Source: Herbaspirillum sp. CF444
Lineage (GTDB): Bacteria; Pseudomonadota; Gammaproteobacteria; Burkholderiales; Burkholderiaceae_D
DNA: 64,000 nucleotides
Assembly (NCBI RefSeq): GCF_000282135.1
Contig: NZ_AKJW01000080.1
Span: 50,353-114,352, forward strand
Direction: 5' to 3'
Below are positions 6,700 to 17,400 of this stretch, one piece after another. Each line of letters begins with the position of its first letter. Position 1 is the stretch's first letter. Under the pieces are notes generated by a model, which had not been told where the DNA came from, searched no databases, and saw only the letters and a program-made list of their open reading frames with translations. Made by a program: the position numbers and the translations under genes.

Positions 6700-8157
6700 A
6701 TGGCCCGTACACCCACTACGCCTCAAATTCCGCTCTACAAAAAATTCGCCGACGAACTGGCGGCGTCCATCCGTGCCGGCGTCTTGCAGCCGGGCGAGCG
6801 CGTGACGTCGGTGCGCGTCGCCAGCCAGCAGCACAACGTCAGCGTCACCACGGTGGTGCGCGCCTACGAATTGCTGGAAAGCCGCGGCATCATCGAGAGC
6901 CATCCGCAGTCGGGCTATTTCGTCCGCAAGACCGCCGCGCAAACGCCAGCGCCGACGGCTCCCAAACTGCTGCCGCCGACACATCCTGCGACCCAGCAGC
7001 CGCATGAAGTCGACGTCAGCCGGCTGGTGCTGGCGACGCTGAAAACCATCCAGCAAGACGGCACCATCCCGCTCGGCTCGCCCTACCCGAATCCGGCGCT
7101 GTTCCCGTCGCAGCGCATCGGCCAGTACGCCAGCCGCATCACGCGCAACAGCGACAGCTTCAGCGTCTTCACCGATCTGCCGCCGGGCCACCCCGACCTG
7201 CTGCGCCAGATCGCACGGCGCTATCTGGAAACCGGCCTCAACATCGCCCCGGAAGACATCATCATCACCGTCGGCGCGACCGAAGCCATCAATCTCTGCC
7301 TGCAAGCCGTGGCGCAACCGGGCGACACGATCGCGGTGGAGACGCCGACCTTCTACGCCATGCTGCACGCCATCGAACGCATGGGCATGCGCGCCGTCGA
7401 AGTGCCTACCGATCCGCTGGCCGGCATTGACCTCGATGCGCTGGAAGCCTTGCTGCAAACCCAGAAGATCGCCGCCTGCATGGTGATGCCCAACTTCCAG
7501 AATCCGCTCGGCTCGATGATGCCGGACGCCAACAAGCAGCGACTGGTCGACCTCGCGCATCAATACGACATGCCGCTGATCGAAGATGCGGTCTATAGCG
7601 AGTTGTTCTACGGCGCAGCGCATCCGACCTCGCTCAAAACCTACGACCGCGACGGCCTGGTGCTGCACTGCTCGTCCTTTTCCAAGAGCCTGACTTCGGC
7701 GTACCGCGTGGGCTGGGCGATTCCCGGCCGCTATCGCAACCAGGTCGAAAAACTCAAATTCCTCAACACGCTGGCCACGCCGACCATCCCGCAGCGCGCG
7801 ATTGCCGAGTACCTGACGCAAGGCGGCTACGAACGCCATCTGCGCCGAGTGCGGCGCGGTCTGCTGCAACAGCGCGATCTGATGCGGCATTTCGTCTTGA
7901 GATTTTTTCCTGAAGGGACGCACGTGTCGGAGCCGGCCGGCGGCTACATCCTGTGGATAGCGCTGCCGCCGCGCGTGGATGCGATGGAGTTGTACCGGCG
8001 CTGCCTGGTGCTGGGCATCACGATCGCACCGGGGCGCATCTTTGCCGCGACCAACCGCTACAGCCATTTCATTCGCTTGAACTACAGCTATACGTGGTCG
8101 AAAGAGATTGAAAAAGCCTTGAAGACGATAGCCAAAATCGTCGCCGAACTTAGCTGA
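6700..8157 (+). CDS. MocR-type transcriptional regulator (GntR-wHTH plus aminotransferase fold)
   Basis: 485 residues in the MocR layout. The N-terminal GntR winged helix (about 10-80) contains LYKKFADELAASI, GERVTSVRVASQQHNVSVTTV and SGYFVRK. A linker leads to a fold-type I aminotransferase domain with DLPPGHPDLLRQIARRY, TVGATEAINLCLQA, NFQNPLG, EDAVYSELFYG and the PLP-lysine segment SSFSKSLTSAYRVGW (Lys329). These proteins use PLP or a PLP adduct as effector and are usually encoded next to their target. The target here is probably the divergent GST gene, with autoregulation. The ATG overlaps no other gene. Confidence 0.92.
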   Translation: MARTPTTPQIPLYKKFADELAASIRAGVLQPGERVTSVRVASQQHNVSVTTVVRAYELLESRGIIESHPQSGYFVRKTAAQTPAPTAPKLLPPTHPATQQPHEVDVSRLVLATLKTIQQDGTIPLGSPYPNPALFPSQRIGQYASRITRNSDSFSVFTDLPPGHPDLLRQIARRYLETGLNIAPEDIIITVGATEAINLCLQAVAQPGDTIAVETPTFYAMLHAIERMGMRAVEVPTDPLAGIDLDALEALLQTQKIAACMVMPNFQNPLGSMMPDANKQRLVDLAHQYDMPLIEDAVYSELFYGAAHPTSLKTYDRDGLVLHCSSFSKSLTSAYRVGWAIPGRYRNQVEKLKFLNTLATPTIPQRAIAEYLTQGGYERHLRRVRRGLLQQRDLMRHFVLRFFPEGTHVSEPAGGYILWIALPPRVDAMELYRRCLVLGITIAPGRIFAATNRYSHFIRLNYSYTWSKEIEKALKTIAKIVAELS

Positions 8158-8160
8158 AAC

Positions 8161-8409
8161 TCAGCCGTGCAATTTGAGTCCGGCAGCCGTCAGGATGGCG
8201 TTGCCGGCGCCGTCGTCATTGATCACCACCGTCGCAATTCCCGCCTCTTCCAGCGCCGTCAAAAAGCGCCGTAACGTACTCATGCGCAACTCGGTGCGCT
8301 TGGACAGACGCGCCAGCGACAGCGGCGCCTGGCTGCGCTGATACTCCTGGTACAGCTCATCCAGGATGCGCACCAGCTCGGGCGGCAATTGTTCGCTCGC
8401 GTCGTCCAT
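8161..8409 (-). CDS. Small winged-helix-like protein downstream of the ydeP-type gene
   Basis: An 82-residue protein. The segment LARLSKRTELRMSTLRRFLTALEEAG resembles a MarR/Rrf2-type recognition helix pair, followed by a short wing (ATVVINDDGAGNAILTAAG). I use the ATG at 8407-8409; the longer frame upstream overlaps the oxidoreductase gene. It starts 10 bp after that gene's stop, so the two are co-transcribed. It may regulate the oxidoreductase or assist its maturation; no function is established from sequence. Confidence 0.7.
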   Translation of the reverse strand: MDDASEQLPPELVRILDELYQEYQRSQAPLSLARLSKRTELRMSTLRRFLTALEEAGIATVVINDDGAGNAILTAAGLKLHG

Positions 8410-8419
8410 GCAATGTCTC

Positions 8420-10756
8420 TCAGGCCGCCTTGGCGTGCTGTACCGCAGCGCGATGCAACAGTACTGGAATCGATTTCGACGTCGGCGTACGCGCCTGGTC
8501 GGCAAAACTTTCCAGCGGCACCAGCGGATTGGTCTCGGGATAGTAGCTGCCGAGGCAACCGCGCGGGATGTCGTATTCCACCAGCAGGAAACCGTCGGCG
8601 CGGCGTTCGATGCCATCGTCCCAGACGCTGACGACGTCGACCCACTCGCCGTCCTTCAACCCCAGCACGTCCAGATCCTGCTTGTTGATGAAGATCACGC
8701 GACGCTGGCCGAACACGCCGCGATAACGGTCGTCCATGCCGTAGATGGTGGTGTTGTACTGATCGTGCGAGCGCGTGGTCATGAGCGTCATCAGCTTCTC
8801 CCCGTACATCTTGCGCGCGCGATGGATAGGCGTATCCAGCGGAATCGCATTGACCACGAAATTGGCCTTGCCGGTGCCGGTCTTCCAGACGCGGTCGCGC
8901 GAGGCGACGCCCAGATGGAAGCCGCCGGGGTTGGCGATGCGCTGGTTGTAGTCCTTGAAGGAGTCGTAGACTTTTTCGATGGCGTCGCGGATGCGCGAAT
9001 AGTCTTCGGCGTACCAGAGCCAGGCTATCTTCTTGCCATTGTCGCGATGTTTCATCGTCGCCTCGGCGATATGCGCGACGATGGCGGTTTCCGACATGCA
9101 GTTTTCCGAAGCCGGCTTGTTGATGCCGTAGGAGACGTGCACCATGCTCATCGAATCCTCCACCGTCACGCCTTGCGCGCCGCCGGCTTGCATGTCGATC
9201 TCGGTACGGCCCAGCGTCGGCAGGATCAAGGCGTCCTTACCGTGCACCAGATGGCTGCGGTTGAGCTTGGTGGTGATGTGGACGGTCAAGTTGCACGAAC
9301 GCATGGCGTCGAAGGTGCGCGGCGTATCCGGCGTGGCCATGGCGAAGTTGCCGCCCAGGCCGATGAAGACCTTGGTGCGGCCTTCCAGCATGGCCATCAC
9401 GGAGCCGACGGTGTCGTTGCCGTGGTGGCGCGGCGCCTTGAATTCGAACACCTGTTCCAGGCGGTCGAGGAAAGCGTCGGTCGGCTTTTCATCGATGCCG
9501 ACGGTGCGGTCGCCCTGCACGTTGGAGTGACCGCGCACCGGACACAGGCCGGCGCCCGGACGACCGATATTCCCGCGCAACATCATCATGTTGGACAACA
9601 GCTGGATGGTGCCCACTGCATGCTTGTGCTGGGTCAGGCCCATGCCCCAGGTGGCGATCACGGCCTTGCCCTTGACGTAGACCTGCGCCAGCCTTTCGAT
9701 ATCCTCGCGCGACACGCCCGACTCGCCGATGATGTCGGCCCAGCTTTCGGCGCGTGCGTCGGCGGCGAATTCGTCGAAACCGGAAGTATGTTCTTCGATG
9801 AATTTCACGTCCAGAACGCGCTCACTGCCCTTGAGCAGCGCTTCGTCGTCCAGCTCGATGGTGCGCTTGATGACGCCCTTGATCAGCGCCAGGTCGCCTC
9901 CCAGCGTCGGGTGGATGAACATCGAACTGATCCGGGTGCTGCCCATGGTCAGCATTTCAATCTTGCTTTGCGGATCGGCAAAGCGTTCCAGCCCGCGCTC
10001 CTTCAAAGGATTGATCGCCACGATGGTGGCGCCGCGTTTGGAGGCTTCACGCAATTCGCCCATCATGCGCGGGTGGTTGGTGGCCGGATTCTGGCCGAAC
10101 AGCAGCAAGGTGTCGCACAGGTCGAAGTCGTCCAGCAGCACGGTGCCCTTGCCGACGCCGACGGTGACCGGCAGGCCGACGCTGGTCGGCTCGTGGCACA
10201 TGTTGGAACAGTCGGGGAAATTGTTGGTGCCGTACTGGCGCACGAATAGCTGAAACAGGAAGGCGGCTTCGTTGCTGGCGCGGCCGGAGACGTAGAAGTC
10301 GGCCATGTTCGGGTCGGGCAGCGCATTCAGATGGCGGCCGATCAAGTCGAAAGCTTGCGGCCAGGCAATCGGCACGTACTTGTCGCTGATGGCGTCGTAG
10401 ACCATCGGCGCAGTCAGGCGGCCATGGTCTTCCAGCTCGTAATCCGACTGTTGCATCAGCTCGGCCACGGTGTGCTGCGCGAAGAACTCGTTGGTCACGC
10501 GCTTCTTGGTGGCTTCGGCCGCCACCGCCTTGACGCCGTTTTCGCAGAATTCGAAGGTGGAGGTGTGCTCGCGGTCCGGCCAGGCGCAGCCGGGGCAATC
10601 GAAACCGTCCGGCTGGTTTTGCGACAGCAGCGTGCGCAGGCCCTTGCCGTCGGCCACGTGTTCCTTGACCAGATTCAGCGCCACGTACTTCAGCGCGCCC
10701 CAACCGCCTGCGGGATTGTTGTAGGTCTCGATCTTTGCCTTGCCTGCCTTCGCCAT
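8420..10756 (-). CDS. FdhF/YdeP-family molybdopterin oxidoreductase
   Basis: A 778-residue molybdopterin-guanine-dinucleotide oxidoreductase of the YdeP branch. Near the N-terminus GFDCPGCAWPDRE supplies only two of the cysteines expected for an Fe-S site. The body has VSGRASNEAAFLFQLF, DCSNMCHEPTSVGLPV (Cys candidate for Mo co-ordination), LLFGQNPATNHPRMMGELREA, TWGMGLTQHKHAVGT, GRPGAGLCPVRGHSNVQGDRT and the C-terminal domain with TTRSHDQYNTTIYGMDDRY. YdeP relatives are linked to acid resistance, but the substrate is unknown and formate activity is not implied. The ATG at 10754-10756 has a GGAG box eight bases upstream; the longer frame is unsupported. Confidence 0.9.
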   Translation of the reverse strand: MAKAGKAKIETYNNPAGGWGALKYVALNLVKEHVADGKGLRTLLSQNQPDGFDCPGCAWPDREHTSTFEFCENGVKAVAAEATKKRVTNEFFAQHTVAELMQQSDYELEDHGRLTAPMVYDAISDKYVPIAWPQAFDLIGRHLNALPDPNMADFYVSGRASNEAAFLFQLFVRQYGTNNFPDCSNMCHEPTSVGLPVTVGVGKGTVLLDDFDLCDTLLLFGQNPATNHPRMMGELREASKRGATIVAINPLKERGLERFADPQSKIEMLTMGSTRISSMFIHPTLGGDLALIKGVIKRTIELDDEALLKGSERVLDVKFIEEHTSGFDEFAADARAESWADIIGESGVSREDIERLAQVYVKGKAVIATWGMGLTQHKHAVGTIQLLSNMMMLRGNIGRPGAGLCPVRGHSNVQGDRTVGIDEKPTDAFLDRLEQVFEFKAPRHHGNDTVGSVMAMLEGRTKVFIGLGGNFAMATPDTPRTFDAMRSCNLTVHITTKLNRSHLVHGKDALILPTLGRTEIDMQAGGAQGVTVEDSMSMVHVSYGINKPASENCMSETAIVAHIAEATMKHRDNGKKIAWLWYAEDYSRIRDAIEKVYDSFKDYNQRIANPGGFHLGVASRDRVWKTGTGKANFVVNAIPLDTPIHRARKMYGEKLMTLMTTRSHDQYNTTIYGMDDRYRGVFGQRRVIFINKQDLDVLGLKDGEWVDVVSVWDDGIERRADGFLLVEYDIPRGCLGSYYPETNPLVPLESFADQARTPTSKSIPVLLHRAAVQHAKAA

Positions 10757-10905
10757 TTTTCGCTCCACCAATACAATTTCAGATGATGGAGAGTTTACTC
10801 CTGAGCGCCGAGTCCGGCGTACACAGTAGGGTGGGCAAAAAGGAAGTACAGCCGGCGATATCGTCACGGGAGGCATTCTTGCCCACCGCCGACAGCATCA
10901 CTTCC

Positions 10906-10995
10906 GTCGTCCCAGCAAACGCTGGGACCCAGTGTCGTTAAGACTTTAGCCTGAGCGCTGACGACGCTGGGTCCTGACTTTCGTCAGGACGACGG
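10906..10995. repeat. BIME/REP-like double hairpin, copy A
   Basis: An intergenic element made of a GTCGTCCCAGC.GCTGGGAC hairpin, a central ACCCAGTGTCGT/ACGACGCTGGGT stem, and a GTCCTGAC.GTCAGGACGAC hairpin. Near-identical copies lie at 15025-15103, 43468-43574 and 63805-63893. This copy is between the ydeP promoter and the 3' end of the peptide importer operon. Confidence 0.85.
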
Positions 10996-11014
10996 CGATG
11001 CGAGCCGGCAGACG

Positions 11015-12018
11015 TTACAGCAGCACGTCGTCCCGAATACACGCGCGCCAGCGGCCCGGCGCGACTTCGCGCAGCTCGGGAACCGTCGCCGCGCAAGCCT
11101 CTTGCGCATACGGGCAACGCGTGCGGAACACGCAACCCGAAGGAGGATTGGCAGGGCTGGGCAGATCTCCTTGCAAGGTGCGACGGTTTTTGGCCTGCTC
11201 CCGCGCATCCGACTCCGGCTTGGGCGAAGCCGCCAGCAAAGCCTGAGAATACGGATGCAAAGGCCTCTCGAACAAGGCGGAAGCCGGCGCGATTTCCATG
11301 ACTTTGCCCAGATACAGCACCACTACGCGGTCGCAGATGTATTCGACCACGTCCAGATCATGCGAAATGAACAACATCGCCAGATTGAAACGCTGGCGCA
11401 GGTCTTGCAACAAATTGATCACCTGCGCCTGAATCGACACGTCCAGCGCCGATACCGGTTCATCGGCGACGATGAAACGCGGCTCCACCGCCAAGGCGCG
11501 GGCGATGCCGATGCGCTGGCGTTGGCCGCCGGAAAACTCGTGCGGATAGCGCGCACCGTGTTCCGCACGCAAGCCGACCAGTTGCAGCAGCTCGGCGATG
11601 CGCGCGGCGCGGGCTTCGCCGCGATGCAGGCCGTGGGTGTCGAGCGCTTCGCCGATGATGTCGCGCACGCGCTGGCGCGGGTTCAGGCTGGCGTAGGGAT
11701 CCTGGAAAATGATCTGCATCTCGCGGCGCAGAGCACGCATGCGCGAGGCCGACAGATTGGAGATGTCTTCGCCCTGATAACGGATCTCGCCGCCGCTGCT
11801 TTCCATCAGGCGCAGCAGGGTGCGGCCGACGGTACTCTTGCCCGAGCCGGATTCGCCGACCAGGCCCAGCACTTCGCCCGGCATGATGGTGAAACTGACG
11901 TCGTCGACGGCGCGGATGGGCGCGTCTTTTTGCTTGCCGCTGAAGTATTTCTTCAGATTGCGAACTTCGACCAACGGCGCGACGTTGGCATTGTTGGCAT
12001 TATTGGCGATATCAGTAC

Positions 12019-12022
<4 letters not shown>
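11015..12022 (-). CDS. Peptide-type ABC importer ATPase (DppF/OppF-like)
   Basis: 335 residues of the oligopeptide/dipeptide ATPase subfamily. Walker A is [17 protein letters not shown]-loop [16 protein letters not shown], signature [15 protein letters not shown], Walker [13 protein letters not shown] and switch [12 protein letters not shown]. The C-terminal oligo_HPY region ([14 protein letters not shown]) and the Cys-rich tail [14 protein letters not shown] are those of DppF/OppF, whose cysteines can hold an Fe-S cluster. It is the last gene of the operon and its start overlaps the second ATPase by four bases. Substrate class (peptide, nickel or glutathione-like) is not resolved. Confidence 0.92.
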
Positions 12023-13047
<1,025 letters not shown>

Positions 13048-13073
13048 GATCTGTACTCTCTTTGCTGGAGGAA

Positions 13074-13907
13074 TTAGAGGCTCTTGCGCAGGCGCGGATC
13101 GAGCATGTCGCGCAGGCCGTCGCCGACCATCTGCAGCGACAGCGCCGACAGCACGATGGCGATGCCGGGGAACACCACCAGCCAGATCGCCTGCTCGGCG
13201 TAGGCCTGCCCGGAAGAAATCATCGTGCCCCAGGTCGGCAGCTCGGGCGGCACGCCGACGCCGAGGAAAGACAAGCCCGCTTCCGCCAGGATCGCGTAGG
13301 CGAAGATGAAGGTGCCCTGCACCAGGATCGGCGACAGGATATTGCCCAGCACGTGGAAGAACACGATGCGCACCGTCGACACGCCCAGCGCGCGCGCCGC
13401 TTCCACGAACAACAGCTCGCGCACCACCAGCGTGGAGGCGCGCACGATGCGCGCCACCCGCGGCGTATAGACGATCGCCAGCGCCAGCACCACGTTGATC
13501 AGCGAGGAGCCGAGAATCGCCACCAGCGCAATCGCCAGCAGGATGTCGGGGAAGGACATCATGGCGTCGACCACGCGCATGATGGGCGCATCCATGCGCT
13601 TGAAAAAGCCGGCGCACAAGCCCATCAGCACGCCCGCCACCAGCGAGATCACCACCACCAGCGCGCCGATGGTCAGCGAATAGCGACCGCCGGTCAGCAC
13701 GCGCGTGAAGATGTCGCGGCCGAATTCGTCGGTGCCGAACCAGTGCGACGCCGACGGCGGCTGCAGCCGCGCCATGATGTCCAGCGCCGACGAATCGTAA
13801 GGAGAAGTCAGCGGCACCACGACAGCCAGGACGGCCAGCAGCACCAGGCTGATGACGCCGAACATGACCAGCTTGCGCCGCATGAATTTGGAGAGAAAAG
13901 CAAACAT
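13074..13907 (-). CDS. Peptide-type ABC importer permease (DppC-like)
   Basis: A 277-residue inner-membrane permease. The N-terminal cytosolic part and first helix ([20 protein letters not shown]) are followed by [24 protein letters not shown], the hallmark segment of DppC/OppC, and the EAA-like loop [21 protein letters not shown]. About six helices are visible. The ATG at 13905-13907 has an AGGA box; the alternative TTG at 13941-13943 overlaps the upstream stop and is less likely. It partners the preceding DppB-like subunit. Confidence 0.9.
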   Translation of the reverse strand: MFAFLSKFMRRKLVMFGVISLVLLAVLAVVVPLTSPYDSSALDIMARLQPPSASHWFGTDEFGRDIFTRVLTGGRYSLTIGALVVVISLVAGVLMGLCAGFFKRMDAPIMRVVDAMMSFPDILLAIALVAILGSSLINVVLALAIVYTPRVARIVRASTLVVRELLFVEAARALGVSTVRIVFFHVLGNILSPILVQGTFIFAYAILAEAGLSFLGVGVPPELPTWGTMISSGQAYAEQAIWLVVFPGIAIVLSALSLQMVGDGLRDMLDPRLRKSL

Positions 13908-13939
13908 GGAAAATCCTGTGATTCTGTTCAAGAGCCGGA

Positions 13940-14881
13940 TCAATACCGCACGCGCGGATCGATCAGCGTGTACAACAAATCGATCGCCAGGTTGATCAGC
14001 ACATAGATCACGGCAATCGCCAGCAAGGCCCCCTGGATCACCGGATAGTCGCGCCGCTGCACCGCCGACACCACGAGGTTGCCGACGCCCGGCAAGCCGA
14101 ACACGGTCTCGGTCACCACCGCCCCGCCTATCATCAGCGCCGCCGTCAGGCCGATCACGGTCACCACCGGAATCAGCGCATTGCGCAAGGCGTGACGCAG
14201 GATCACGCGACGCTCGTTCAGCCCCTTGGCGCGTGCGGTGCGGACGTAGTCATCAGACAGCACGTCCAGCATGGACGCGCGCGTGAAGCGGATGATCAGC
14301 GCCGAATTGAGCACGCCCAGCACCACCGCCGGCAGCAGCAAGTGATGCAGGCGGTCCCACAGCGGCGCGCCCGGATCGCCGTAACCGGCCACCGGAAACC
14401 AGCCCATTTTCACGGCGAATATCTGCATCAGGATCAGGCCGAACCAGAAGCTCGGAATACTCGCACCCAGCATGGCGATGCCGGTGAACACTTGATCCAC
14501 CACGCGGCCGCGCCACACGGCGGAAACGATGCCGCAAGGAATGCCGATCAGGCAAGCCAGCGCCACCGCAAAAATCGTCAGGAAAAAAGTCGGCTCGGCA
14601 CGCGACGCCAGCGCTTCGGTCACCGGCATCTGCAAGAAGATGGACTGGCCGAGGTTGCCCTGCGCCAGCTCCTTGAGCCAAAAGCCGAACTGCACCAGCA
14701 TCGGCTTGTCGAGGCCGTATTGGGCGCGCAGTTTGGCGATGTCGGCGACGGTGGCCTGGTCGCCCAGCATGATCGCGGCGGGGTCGCCCGGCGCCAGGCG
14801 CGTGATGAAGAACACCAGCACGGCGACGATCAGCATGACGATCACCATGCCGGTGAAGCGTCCTGAAAGGTAACGAAGCAT
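13940..14881 (-). CDS. Peptide-type ABC importer permease (DppB-like)
   Basis: A 313-residue permease. It starts [16 protein letters not shown] with the first helix, followed by [21 protein letters not shown], typical for DppB/OppB, and the EAA-type loop [25 protein letters not shown], then the C-terminal [27 protein letters not shown] signature. I chose ATG 14879-14881 because family members begin MLRYL; no strong ribosome site is visible, and longer starts at 14926 or 14929 remain possible. About six helices. Confidence 0.88.
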   Translation of the reverse strand: MLRYLSGRFTGMVIVMLIVAVLVFFITRLAPGDPAAIMLGDQATVADIAKLRAQYGLDKPMLVQFGFWLKELAQGNLGQSIFLQMPVTEALASRAEPTFFLTIFAVALACLIGIPCGIVSAVWRGRVVDQVFTGIAMLGASIPSFWFGLILMQIFAVKMGWFPVAGYGDPGAPLWDRLHHLLLPAVVLGVLNSALIIRFTRASMLDVLSDDYVRTARAKGLNERRVILRHALRNALIPVVTVIGLTAALMIGGAVVTETVFGLPGVGNLVVSAVQRRDYPVIQGALLAIAVIYVLINLAIDLLYTLIDPRVRY

Positions 14882-15024
14882 AGACGTGGAATCAGTTAGA
14901 AAAATTTGCCGGCCAGGCGGCTTCATCAAAAATGAAACCGCCTGGATTTACATTGAAGCAGTACAAGCTCGAACATGGCTGCAATGACACAGCCCAGCTA
15001 AAGAACGACATCTCTCATCAGCTT

Positions 15025-15103
15025 GTCGTCCTGACGAAAGTCAGGACCCAGTGTCGTATCGACCGTCTTGACGACACTGGGTCCCAGCCTTCGCTGGGAC
15101 GAC
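15025..15103. repeat. BIME/REP-like double hairpin, copy B (inverted, inside operon)
   Basis: The same element as at 10906-10995 but in opposite orientation: the GTCCTGAC-type hairpin comes first, then the ACCCAGTGTCGT/ACGACACTGGGT stem, then the CCCAGC-type hairpin. It lies in the 300-bp spacer between the binding-protein gene and the first permease gene of the peptide importer. The rest of that spacer contains no gene. Confidence 0.88.
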
Positions 15104-15181
15104 AGCGATGAACGGAAGCGCAGTCGAAGAGAGGTCCGCAGTCTGCGCATTGTTCAGCAATACTCCAGGCCATTTGATTGA

Positions 15182-16756
15182 TCAATCCGCCAGCCTGGTA
15201 TTCCAGAAATACGGCCAGGGCATCGGCGTGTAACCCTGCAGCTTGGACGATTTCGCGGTCAGGCTGTTGAAGCTGCCCAGGCGGATATACGGCACTTCGT
15301 CGTACACCACGCCCTGCACCTTGCCCCACAATGCGCCGCGATGCGCCGGATCCATCTCGTGCGAGAACACGGTGACCGAGACATCCTTGCCCGCGCTCTT
15401 CCAGCCGCCCGGCGCGCCGTCGCTCAGTTGCGGCGGCGACAGTGTAGGTTCAGGCAGGAAGGCCGAGTGCGTCATGTAGATGTCCCACAGCGCGGGATCG
15501 TTGCGACGCTGGATCAGCGTGGCCCAGTCGACCACCTGCATGTCGACCTTGAAGCCGGCCAGCTTCAGTTCTTCACCCATCACCAGCGCCATGCGGTAGT
15601 GGAACTCGTACTGCTTGCTGGTCAGGATCTTGACCGGCTCGCCCTTGTAACCGGCCTTGGTCGCCAGGTCGCGCGCCTTGGCGGCGTTGGCCTGGTTATA
15701 CGAGGCCGTACCGTCCATCGAATAGAACGGCGAGCCCTTTGGGAAATGATTGCCTTCGACCGAGAAGAACTTCGGATCGCCGAAACCGGCGGTCATGATT
15801 TCCTTCATGTTGAGCGCCGCCTGAATCGCCTGGCGCACGCCCTGCTTTTGCAGCGGACCTTGCACCGTGTTCAGCACCACATACGGAAAGCCGAACGGCG
15901 CGGTGATGACCGGCACGACATTCGGTTTGCCTGCCAGGCGCGGCGATGCTTCCGCCGGCAGCAGATCCGCGAACTGATATTGGCCGGACAGCGAACCTTC
16001 GACGCGGGTGTTCGGATTCGGCACGGGGATGAAGCGCAGTTCGGACAGCAGCGCCTCGCGCTTGCCGGCGTAGCCGCTGGCGGCTTCCTTGCGCGCGCTG
16101 TAGCCGTCGAAGCGGGTCAGCAGCACATATTGATCGGGCTTGCGCTCCTTGAACTGATAAGGACCGGTGCCGATGAAATCCTTCAAGGGATTGACGGCGG
16201 ATTCCTTCGGCATGATCGCAGCGAAACCGGACGGCAGCGCCAGGTGCGCCAGCAGCGGCGCATAAGCGTTCTGCATGCTCAGCACGATGGTGTAAGGACC
16301 TTTGGCGTCGAGGCTCTTGATCTCTTTGGATACCGCCTTGCCGCGCGGCGCGATGTCCATCCAGCGCTTGAGCGAAGCGACCACGTCGTCGGATTTCATC
16401 TCTTTGCCGTTGTGGAATTTGACGCCCTTGCGCAGTTCGATGGTGACGGTCTTGCCGTCGGCGCTCACCTTGGGCAGGCTCTCGGCCAGCATCGGTTGAA
16501 TGACCCACTTGGCGTCGAAGGTGTACAGCGGTTCATAGACGTGCTGCATGATGGTCGCGACCAGATCGGTGGTCGACGCCATCGGGTCCAGCGTTTGCGG
16601 CTCGGCCACCATCGCCAGGTTGGCGACGCCGCCTGGAGCTGCCTGCACCAAAGGTGATACACCTATCGACGCCAGCACCGCTGCACTCGCCGCACATTGA
16701 AATAGCAGACGCCTGCCCTTGTTGAACGACGGTAAAAAAAATCGCACTGTCATCAT
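15182..16756 (-). CDS. Peptide-type ABC importer substrate-binding protein (SBP family 5)
   Basis: A 524-residue periplasmic binding protein. A signal peptide (basic start, hydrophobic core, LVQAAPGG cleavage region) precedes the family-5 fold: NLAMVAEPQTLDPMASTTD, YEPLYTFDAKWVIQPMLAESL, TIELRKGVKFHNGKEMKSDDVVASL and FIGTGPYQFKE. AGGAGAGG lies immediately before tandem ATGs at 16754-16756 and 16751-16753, and the second has the better spacing. First gene of the operon SBP - DppB - DppC - DppD - DppF. Family 5 binds peptides, glutathione, nickel complexes or opines; no residue pattern here allows a choice. Confidence 0.9.
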   Translation of the reverse strand: MMTVRFFLPSFNKGRRLLFQCAASAAVLASIGVSPLVQAAPGGVANLAMVAEPQTLDPMASTTDLVATIMQHVYEPLYTFDAKWVIQPMLAESLPKVSADGKTVTIELRKGVKFHNGKEMKSDDVVASLKRWMDIAPRGKAVSKEIKSLDAKGPYTIVLSMQNAYAPLLAHLALPSGFAAIMPKESAVNPLKDFIGTGPYQFKERKPDQYVLLTRFDGYSARKEAASGYAGKREALLSELRFIPVPNPNTRVEGSLSGQYQFADLLPAEASPRLAGKPNVVPVITAPFGFPYVVLNTVQGPLQKQGVRQAIQAALNMKEIMTAGFGDPKFFSVEGNHFPKGSPFYSMDGTASYNQANAAKARDLATKAGYKGEPVKILTSKQYEFHYRMALVMGEELKLAGFKVDMQVVDWATLIQRRNDPALWDIYMTHSAFLPEPTLSPPQLSDGAPGGWKSAGKDVSVTVFSHEMDPAHRGALWGKVQGVVYDEVPYIRLGSFNSLTAKSSKLQGYTPMPWPYFWNTRLAD

Positions 16757-17400
16757 CCTCTCCTACATGCCTGCTGGGTTGAAAATCCTGGCCTTGCGAA
16801 CGGCTACCGGCTGAATCAGAACTGCCGATGAGGCGACGCCCCTGTTGCGCCGTTTGCTGATGTTTTGTTTTTTATTCTTTTGCTGCAACTGCTTGCTGAA
16901 ATTTTTGGTAGTTTATATCACGATGTTTGAAGCAGCAATCAGTAAATACATGGGAAAGTTAGGAATCCCTTATCTACGAAGCATTACGAGAAAAAGCAAG
17001 AACTGTTATTTAGTAACATAAATGCTGCGCCGCCCCAAAAACAGGCGAAATATCGACCTCGCTCACCAAACAAGGGCGCGTCATCGGCGACGCCTTGCCG
17101 TCAAAAATTGCTGCAAAAATGCGACCCGGAATGCCATCGGAGACAGGTAACGGCCGGAGTAAAAATCGGCGCGCGTCACGAGATGGTGCATGGGGAAAAA
17201 TTGCGCTTTGCAACAGACCGTCGCAGCGAACCGGCAAAAACGATGGGTGGATTTTTTGCAACAAGACGAGACGGTGAATGTCGTTGCTGTCGTTGCTGTC
17301 GTTGCCGAAGCAAAAGCGGCGAAATGAAAAAAACCGCGGGAGGGGGCAGCGGACAAGATGCCGCACTCGACACCCTGCGCCGTTGATGACATGGAACGAC
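16757..17400. other. 644-bp intergenic region, AT-rich in its left half
   Basis: No convincing gene is seen. Bases 16860-17010 are clearly AT-rich and probably hold the promoter of the leftward peptide importer. Short frames at 17010-17386 lack ribosome sites and family similarity. A 9-bp unit TCGTTGCTG is repeated three times at 17281-17307, the last copy with one change. Confidence 0.6.

Noticed and set aside
6664..8067. Long leftward frame opposite the MocR gene
   Set aside because: Composition is Arg/His/Gln-rich with no motifs; the MocR gene on the other strand is unambiguous.
8366..10249. Long rightward frame opposite the YdeP-type gene
   Set aside because: Antisense to a clear molybdopterin oxidoreductase; composition typical of shadows.
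17281..17307. Three tandem copies of a 9-bp unit in the 17-kb spacer
   Set aside because: Only three short copies, the last imperfect; too weak to call a functional repeat.
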